Shown piece after piece: positions 3,201 through 5,266 of a DNA stretch of 5,266 nucleotides. Source of the DNA: Phycisphaerales bacterium (lineage in GTDB: Bacteria; Planctomycetota; Phycisphaerae; Tepidisphaerales; Tepidisphaeraceae); assembly GCA_028288905.1 (NCBI GenBank), contig JAQGHJ010000057.1, forward strand, positions 1 through 5,266, written 5' to 3'. The position numbers and the translations under genes were made by a program. Positions within the stretch are counted from its first letter, which is position 1, and every line of letters starts with the position of its first letter. Under the pieces are notes generated by a model. It was not told where the DNA came from. It did no database searches and worked only from the letters and a program-made list of their open reading frames with translations.

Positions 3201-5266
3201 CATCGGCACCGGCCCGCTCGTGAACAACGCGACCGTCGTCTGGAACCGGGACGCGATCAGCTTCGCCGCCCCGATCACGAACAACGGGACGCTGACCAAG
3301 TCCGGCGGCAGCACGATGACGCTGACGGGCACGCTGACCGGGACCGGGACGGTGAACCTGGAGGGGGGCAACCTGTCGCTGACCCCGCCGGCCGACTACG
3401 CGTACGCCGGCACGATCGCCGGGGCCGGCTCCCTGACCAAGGTCGGGACCGCCACCCTCACCCTGGCCGGGAACAACACGTACGCCGGCGAGACGCGGGT
3501 GGAGTCCGGCCCGCTGCAGATCGGGAACGGCGGGCCGGCCGGGGCGGTCGCCGGCAACATCACCGTGGTCGACATCAGCGGGTCGGGCGGCGCGCTGCTG
3601 TTCAACCGGGCCGGCACCGTCACGATCCCGGGGAACATCTTCACCAGCGGGCGGGTGGCGAACGTCGGGCCGGGCAACACGGTCCTGACCGGGGTCCTGG
3701 CCCAGGACCCGATCTCCGTACCGATCCCGGCGATCGCGGCCGAGGCGGGGACGCTCACGCTGGCCAACCCGGACGTGTCGAACATCTTCGGCGGCCTGTC
3801 CGCCGCCGTCGGCGGGACGCTCGCGTTCGACACGACGGCCGGCAACCAGCTGCACGAGACCGTGATCTCCGGCGGCGGGACGCTGCTGAAGGTCGGGACC
3901 GGGACGCTCGTCCTGACGGGCGCGAACACGTTCGGCGGCGTCGTCCGGATCGACGCCGGCACGCTGCGGCAGTCCGACCCGACCCCCAGCCCCGACTTCA
4001 GCGGCGGCAACCTCAACGCGTCCGAGATCATCGTCAACAACGGCGGGACGTACGAGTTCGGGCAGGGCGGGGTGACCGGCGAGGACCCGAACCTGCCTTC
4101 GAACACGCTCGTGACGATCAACGCGGGCGGGACCGCCGTCTGGCGGGTCGGCGAGTCGCTAGGGGCGGTCAACCTCCAGGGCGGGACGTTGAACCTGATG
4201 GGCGCGGCCCCGAGCGGGGGCGGGCTCGTCCTGGGGAACTGGACCGGCGGCACGCTGACCGGGACCTCCGCCAGCCCGGGCGTCACCGCCATCGGGATGG
4301 GCGGGAACGCGGTCAACAAGACCACCCCCGACATCGTCACCGTCAACGGGGACGCGACGATCACGTTCACGATGAACATCCTGGACGGGACGGTCGCGTA
4401 CGCGAACGCGATCAACCTCGGGGGTGCCGCCGTCACGCTCGGCGTCGCCGGGACCGGCGGGACGACCGGGACGTTCGAGTACCAGGGCGCGACCCCGGCC
4501 GCCGCCCGGGCCGGGAACTTCACGTTCAACGGCCCGGGGGTGGTGCGGGTGGCCCAGCCCGGCACGAACCTGTCGCTGTCCGGCGTGATGGGCGGGGCGG
4601 GCCGGATGACCAAGGACGGCCCCGGCACCCTGACCCTGACCGGGATCAACACGCTGACCGGCGGGGTGGCCGTGTCCGCCGGGCGGCTGCTCGTCAACGG
4701 GCAGACCGGCACGAACTCCGGGACCGGGACCGGGGCGGTGACCGTCGCGGCGGGCGGCACGCTCGGCGGGAACGGGACGATCGCCGGGGCGCTGGCGCTG
4801 AGCGGGCGGCTCGCGCCGGGCGCGGTGACGGCGGTCGGGTCGGCGTCGGTCGCCGGCGCGCTCGCCCTCGCCAGCAGCGTGTCGTTCGCCGCCACCAGCG
4901 TGTTCGACGTGCAGCTCGGCGGCGCCGGCGCCGCCCCGGTCGCCGGGACCGACTACGACCAGCTGGTCGTCCGCGGGACCGGGACGGCCGTCACGATCGT
5001 CGACGGGGCCCGGCTGAGCGTCGCCCCGCTGGCCGGGGCGGCGTTCGCCGACGGGCAGGTGTTCCGGGTGCTGGACCGGACCGCGACCGGGACGCTCACG
5101 ATCGCCGGCACGTTCCGGGACGCCAACGGCACGCCGCTCCCGCAGGGGTCGTACGTGGGGGCCGGCGCGCAGTTCTTCCAGGTCAGCTACGCCGGCGGCG
5201 ACCTGACGCTGACGGCCGTCCCGGAACCGGCGGCCGCCGCCGTGGCCGCCGCCGCCGCCCTCGGCC
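139..5266 (+). CDS. Giant PATR beta-strand-repeat protein with PEP-CTERM signal (3' end cut off)
   Basis: This is a large exported repeat protein, probably displayed on or released from the cell envelope; its ligand is unknown. The frame is open for 1,709 codons with no stop before the window ends. Order: signal peptide 1-38; W-D...N-W opening segment from 39 (W43, W50, W56); PATR repeats at 308-337, 661-693, 732-761, 984-1013, 1052-1081, 1099-1128, 1249-1278 and 1490-1520; degenerate copies at 421-453, 558-588 and 1392-1423; a second W...N-W segment at 895-906; a closing domain 1521-1693; and PEP-CTERM from 1694. Composition is Gly/Thr/Ala/Val/Asn-rich with only 15 lysines and no cysteine seen, typical of secreted beta-solenoid-like proteins. 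No autotransporter barrel and no catalytic motif are visible. Third positions are almost all G/C, which supports this frame over its long shadow frames. PATR proteins vary widely in length, so about 1,720 residues is plausible. Family call firm; function not determined. Confidence 0.93.
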   Translation, partial: MVVRTSVRVRDRGVGRRRRAAVAAAVGAVGLLPAGGRAGTFVWDNTTGNWSDPARWGGTAPASSPANTLQFGSGAADYTSTNNIGTGFQLNRMDLVAAPARTNVITASALANTLDFVVNGATNPQVNLSGGGTFRIANNVRVDAGANLAATVAAGGYLVFSTAATPAGATAHSIAPVATTTPSTFTLDGGGTVVVRNLTTTNVAVNNGLLTTDADGDLFGASTDLAIGAQGIVDSGGFTEGWNSLAGSAGAILRGSATMSVSAASGTYRYDGIMANRAAVGADARVNVPGFGLVGNAGTAAAQNTMAFTKAGAHTLTLTGASTYSGTTTVSAGTLVYAGDPVAAATTKGFPTGTITSSPFGTGTLVLSGTGAVSVDAGQNRTIANLVTLSALATGSTGVAVDVPAGSELTTTGEVTYTGTVNKTGAGLWRVGGGDGTANLASVLNVNGGTVRLTDVAGGDMNPTAINVNSGGTYEFGTEPLLGGTENPDLPAETYVTANAGSTVTWNAGEDFGGLVMNGGAVGMRGNINLTGARASDFRTGTISLLGNAPTMGGTQAVNKTGPGTVTITGIPLVNAGGVNFQEGVLSTDVGFPGTAGPLTFGVAANGSVAATNGTLRWAGTGTDGAIARQVTLTTGGGTIDVAEPPAVLTLTGVAGGAGGLTKAGPGTLALGAPNTYTGGTAVAAGTLQVGNGASGGSIAGDATVAAGATLAFNRADAALVYAGNVSGAGGVSKVGAGTVTLTGALTHTGPTAVGAGTLRVSPGTLGGAASVAGGATLAVASPTGAAGTLTVPALSLGAGGATLRFELDQSAVPAAALLNVTGANGLTLSGATHTIVFADQQAPAVGTIPLIDYAGTAVTTGFTLAPLPARVQGGLVYNAAATRIDLNITGSDTIKWNGNATVNWDVGTAVNAGGTQNFKLASTSAATNFVQNDAVAFDDTATGPAGTAVSLTTQLQPAAVTVSNAAKAYTFQGPGSLTGSMPLLKQGTGSLTVLTANAYTGGTTVAGGTLTIGNGGSTGDIGTGPLVNNATVVWNRDAISFAAPITNNGTLTKSGGSTMTLTGTLTGTGTVNLEGGNLSLTPPADYAYAGTIAGAGSLTKVGTATLTLAGNNTYAGETRVESGPLQIGNGGPAGAVAGNITVVDISGSGGALLFNRAGTVTIPGNIFTSGRVANVGPGNTVLTGVLAQDPISVPIPAIAAEAGTLTLANPDVSNIFGGLSAAVGGTLAFDTTAGNQLHETVISGGGTLLKVGTGTLVLTGANTFGGVVRIDAGTLRQSDPTPSPDFSGGNLNASEIIVNNGGTYEFGQGGVTGEDPNLPSNTLVTINAGGTAVWRVGESLGAVNLQGGTLNLMGAAPSGGGLVLGNWTGGTLTGTSASPGVTAIGMGGNAVNKTTPDIVTVNGDATITFTMNILDGTVAYANAINLGGAAVTLGVAGTGGTTGTFEYQGATPAAARAGNFTFNGPGVVRVAQPGTNLSLSGVMGGAGRMTKDGPGTLTLTGINTLTGGVAVSAGRLLVNGQTGTNSGTGTGAVTVAAGGTLGGNGTIAGALALSGRLAPGAVTAVGSASVAGALALASSVSFAATSVFDVQLGGAGAAPVAGTDYDQLVVRGTGTAVTIVDGARLSVAPLAGAAFADGQVFRVLDRTATGTLTIAGTFRDANGTPLPQGSYVGAGAQFFQVSYAGGDLTLTAVPEPAAAAVAAAAALG
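253..1059 (+). other. N-terminal beta-rich region with W-D...N-W opening (residues 39-307)
   Basis: The mature protein opens with F-V-W-D-N-T-T-G-N-W-S-D-P-A-R-W (W43, W50, W56), followed by L-Q-F-G at 69-72. This is a common opening of PATR proteins, where a W...NW segment precedes an (L/V)xF(D/G) strand. The rest alternates short Val/Leu/Ile strands with Gly/Asn/Thr turns, consistent with a beta-solenoid or stacked beta-strands. It contains no recognisable PATR core and no catalytic signature. It could act as a cap or as a separate beta-helical domain; the sequence does not say which. Confidence 0.55.
1060..1149 (+). repeat. PATR repeat, copy 1 (residues 308-337)
   Basis: A strong match to the family pattern: F-T-K-A-G, T-L-T-L-T-G, S-T-Y-S-G-T-T-T-V, S-A-G-T-L-V-Y. 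It marks the start of the repeat-bearing part of half 1. A short PATR-like core (F-G-T-G-T-L-V-L-S-G) follows at about 1216-1245. Confidence 0.85.
1399..1497 (+). repeat. Degenerate PATR repeat (residues 421-453)
   Basis: Starts V-N-K-T-G-A-G and ends V-N-G-G-T-V-R-L, so both ends of the unit are recognisable, but the central T-Y-T-G-G-T turn is lost and the middle is Gly/Asn-rich. It leads directly into the first copy of the long duplicated block. Confidence 0.6.
1810..1902 (+). repeat. Degenerate PATR repeat (residues 558-588)
   Basis: Begins V-N-K-T-G-P-G-T-V-T-I-T-G, a good match to the first half of the unit. The second half has diverged to a G-G-V-N-F-Q-E-G-V-L-S-T ending. It sits inside duplicated block A and has a counterpart inside block B at 4312-4407. 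Confidence 0.65.
2119..2217 (+). repeat. PATR repeat, copy 2 (residues 661-693)
   Basis: Near-consensus unit: L-T-K-A-G-P-G-T-L-A-L, then N-T-Y-T-G-G-T-A-V-A-A-G-T-L-Q-V, ending in G-N-G. The following S-G-G-S-I-A-G-D...L-A-F-N-R linker is a recurrent companion of PATR units and returns after residues 1013 and 1128. Confidence 0.92.
2332..2421 (+). repeat. PATR repeat, copy 3 (residues 732-761)
   Basis: V-S-K-V-G-A-G-T-V-T-L-T-G, then L-T-H-T-G-P-T-A-V-G-A-G-T-L-R-V. It is the last PATR unit of half 1 and has no obvious positional partner in half 2 before the closing domain. Confidence 0.88.
2422..2820 (+). other. Closing domain of half 1 (residues 762-894)
   Basis: This region resembles in layout the segment just before the C-terminal sorting signal (residues 1521-1693). 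Both start with an Ala/Gly-rich A-(A/G)-G-x-T-L-x stretch. A long strand with an acidic start follows (F-E-L-D-Q here, F-D-V-Q-L there). Next comes a strand ending in a V-T-G or V-R-G turn and an 'I-P-L-I-D' or 'F-R-V-L-D' strand. In PATR proteins such a segment normally comes near the C-terminus, so its presence mid-protein suggests the end of one ancestral unit. No catalytic motif is visible. Confidence 0.5.
2821..3087 (+). other. Second W...N-W opening segment (residues 895-983)
   Basis: I-K-W-N-G-N...V-N-W-D (W897, W905) is followed by V-A-F-D-D-T-A-T-G at about 936-944, then V-T-V-S-N and Y-T-F-Q-G strands leading into a PATR unit. This order (W...NW, VxFDDxA, VxVxN, YxFxGxGxLxG, then PATR) is a familiar start of PATR-repeat proteins. 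Here it lies in the middle of the chain, echoing residues 41-72. Confidence 0.6.
3088..3177 (+). repeat. PATR repeat, copy 4 (residues 984-1013)
   Basis: L-L-K-Q-G-T-G-S-L-T-V, then N-A-Y-T-G-G-T-T-V-A-G-G-T-L-T-I, followed by the G-N-G-G-S-T-G-D linker. First PATR unit of half 2. Confidence 0.9.
3292..3381 (+). repeat. PATR repeat, copy 5 (residues 1052-1081)
   Basis: L-T-K-S-G-G-S-T-M-T-L-T-G at the front is clear. The second half (G-T-G-T-V-N-L-E-G-G-N-L-S-L) keeps the strand pattern but has lost the N-T-Y-T-G-G-T turn. Confidence 0.75.
3433..3522 (+). repeat. PATR repeat, copy 6 (residues 1099-1128)
   Basis: L-T-K-V-G-T-A-T-L-T-L-A-G, N-N-T-Y-A-G-E-T-R-V, E-S-G-P-L-Q-I, then G-N-G-G. 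One of the best matches to the family pattern in this protein. A more eroded unit may follow around 3655-3780 (N-V-G-P-G-N-T-V-L-T-G ... A-G-T-L-T-L). Confidence 0.92.
3883..3972 (+). repeat. PATR repeat, copy 7 (residues 1249-1278)
   Basis: L-L-K-V-G-T-G-T-L-V-L-T-G-A-N-T-F-G-G, then I-D-A-G-T-L-R-Q. Nineteen bases (3893-3911) are identical to 1217-1235 in the first half, both coding for G-T-G-T-L-V. The unit overlaps the start of duplicated block B, as the degenerate unit 421-453 overlaps block A. Confidence 0.88.
4312..4407 (+). repeat. Degenerate PATR repeat (residues 1392-1423)
   Basis: V-N-K-T-T-P-D-I-V-T-V-N-G at the front and I-L-D-G-T-V-A-Y at the back frame a unit whose centre has lost the Gly/Tyr turn. 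It occupies the same place in block B as residues 558-588 in block A. Confidence 0.55.
4606..4698 (+). repeat. PATR repeat, copy 8 (residues 1490-1520)
   Basis: M-T-K-D-G-P-G-T-L-T-L-T-G-I-N-T-L-T-G-G-V-A-V-S-A-G-R-L-L-V. Last PATR unit of the protein, directly followed by the G-T-G-x-G-x-V-T-V-x-x-G-G-T-L-G-G-x-G-T-I-x-G ending that usually closes PATR arrays. Confidence 0.92.
4699..5217 (+). other. C-terminal closing domain before the sorting signal (residues 1521-1693)
   Basis: It starts with the array-closing pattern G-A-V-T-V-A-A-G-G-T-L-G-G-N-G-T-I-A-G and L-A-P-G. Strands follow that include F-D-V-Q-L, the Y-D-Q-L-V-V segment, L-S-V, F-R-V-L-D, G-T-F and F-Q-V-S-Y-A-G-G-D-L-T-L-T. In known PATR proteins this layout (LAPG...YDQLxVxG...F.IxD...F.I.Y.GGD..LT) joins the repeats to either a barrel or a sorting signal. 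Here a sorting signal follows. The segment probably forms a capping beta-sandwich or the end of the solenoid; this is inferred from pattern only. Confidence 0.7.
5218..5266 (+). other. PEP-CTERM sorting signal, cut by the window end (from residue 1694)
   Basis: V-P-E-P (residues 1694-1697) comes right after the T-L-T-A strand and is followed by an alanine-rich run. PEP-CTERM signals consist of a P-E-P motif, a hydrophobic segment and a short basic tail, and are recognised by exosortases. The basic tail and stop codon should lie roughly 10-20 codons beyond the window. The hydrophobic part visible here is almost pure Ala/Val, coded by a GCC-rich run, which is weakly hydrophobic so far. A simple Ala-rich tail is the alternative. 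Confidence 0.75.

Larger units (their letters stand above)
3943..4698 (+). repeat. Long internal duplication, copy B (residues 1269-1520)
   Basis: Copy B of the block at 1471-2217. Matching landmarks: A-G-T-L-R-Q strand; I-V-N-N-G-G-T-Y-E-F-G; D-P-N-L-P-S-N-T; N-A-G-G-T-A-V-W-R-V-G-E; A-V-N-K-T-T-P; V-T-L-G-V-A; L-S-G-V-M-G-G-A-G; and a final full PATR unit. Order and spacing agree with copy A to within a few residues. Most positions outside the landmarks have diverged, so the duplication is old rather than recent. Confidence 0.75.

Noticed and set aside
2083..3855. A 590-codon antisense open frame
   Set aside because: It lies opposite the main gene in register with its codons and is open only because the gene avoids TTA, CTA and TCA. 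It ends exactly at the rare CTA codon at 2083. The product is Arg/Gly/Val/Asp-rich without recognisable domains.
1060..4698. Regular spaced repeats as a CRISPR array or tandem DNA repeat
   Set aside because: The repeats are conserved at the protein level, irregularly spaced and diverged in DNA, and they keep one open frame throughout, as expected for protein repeats.
3396..4895. A 499-codon antisense open frame
   Set aside because: The product is a Pro/Val/Ser/Ala-rich low-complexity chain mirroring the Gly/Thr codons of the sense gene. There is no ribosome binding site or family motif to support it.
5229..5264. GCC-rich run as a trinucleotide microsatellite
   Set aside because: It is explained by alanine codons of the PEP-CTERM hydrophobic segment and is interrupted by GCG, GTG and other codons, so it is not a clean tandem repeat.
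1..5266. A multi-gene defence, mobile or biosynthetic system
   Set aside because: Only one gene is present; no nuclease, recombinase, transposase, synthetase or other enzyme motif is visible on either strand.

Overview
The window holds essentially one gene. A single forward reading frame starts at ATG 139 and stays open, with no stop codon, to the last base (5266). It encodes at least 1,709 residues of a very large secreted beta-strand-repeat protein. The protein has an N-terminal signal peptide. It carries at least eight clear and three degenerate copies of the 'autotransporter-associated beta strand repeat' (PATR; consensus roughly LTKxGxGTLTLTGxNTYTGGTTVxAGTLxV). It ends, at the window edge, in the beginning of a PEP-CTERM sorting signal (V-P-E-P followed by an alanine-rich hydrophobic run). 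The last residues and the stop codon lie outside the window.

Organism: base composition is very GC-rich (about 70% by eye). Third codon positions are almost all G or C, with a marked liking for GGG (Gly), CGG (Arg), ACG/ACC (Thr) and GTC. PATR repeats combined with PEP-CTERM, rather than an outer-membrane autotransporter barrel, are typical of Planctomycetes and also occur in Verrucomicrobia. The extreme GC content points towards a Gemmataceae-like planctomycete. This is an inference from style, not a database match.

Layout: 1-138 is upstream sequence with no convincing gene; a purine-rich ribosome binding site lies at 124-130. Residues 1-38 are the signal peptide. The rest reads as two similar halves. 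Half 1 (about residues 39-894) opens with a W-D...G-N-W segment, continues through a beta-rich region and five PATR copies (two degenerate), and ends in a closing domain. Half 2 (about 895-1693) opens with a second W...N-W segment and an F-D-D-T-A-T-G motif. It continues through six PATR copies (one degenerate) and ends in another closing domain followed by the PEP-CTERM signal. A block of about 250 residues recurs once in each half (445-693 and 1269-1520) in the same order, which suggests the gene grew by internal duplication.

Function: the likely role is a long, repetitive, exported protein held at the cell envelope or released by an exosortase-type enzyme. Its binding partner or ligand cannot be read from the sequence. 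I found no RNA gene, mobile element, CRISPR array, terminator or enzyme domain, and no evidence of a multi-gene system in this window.
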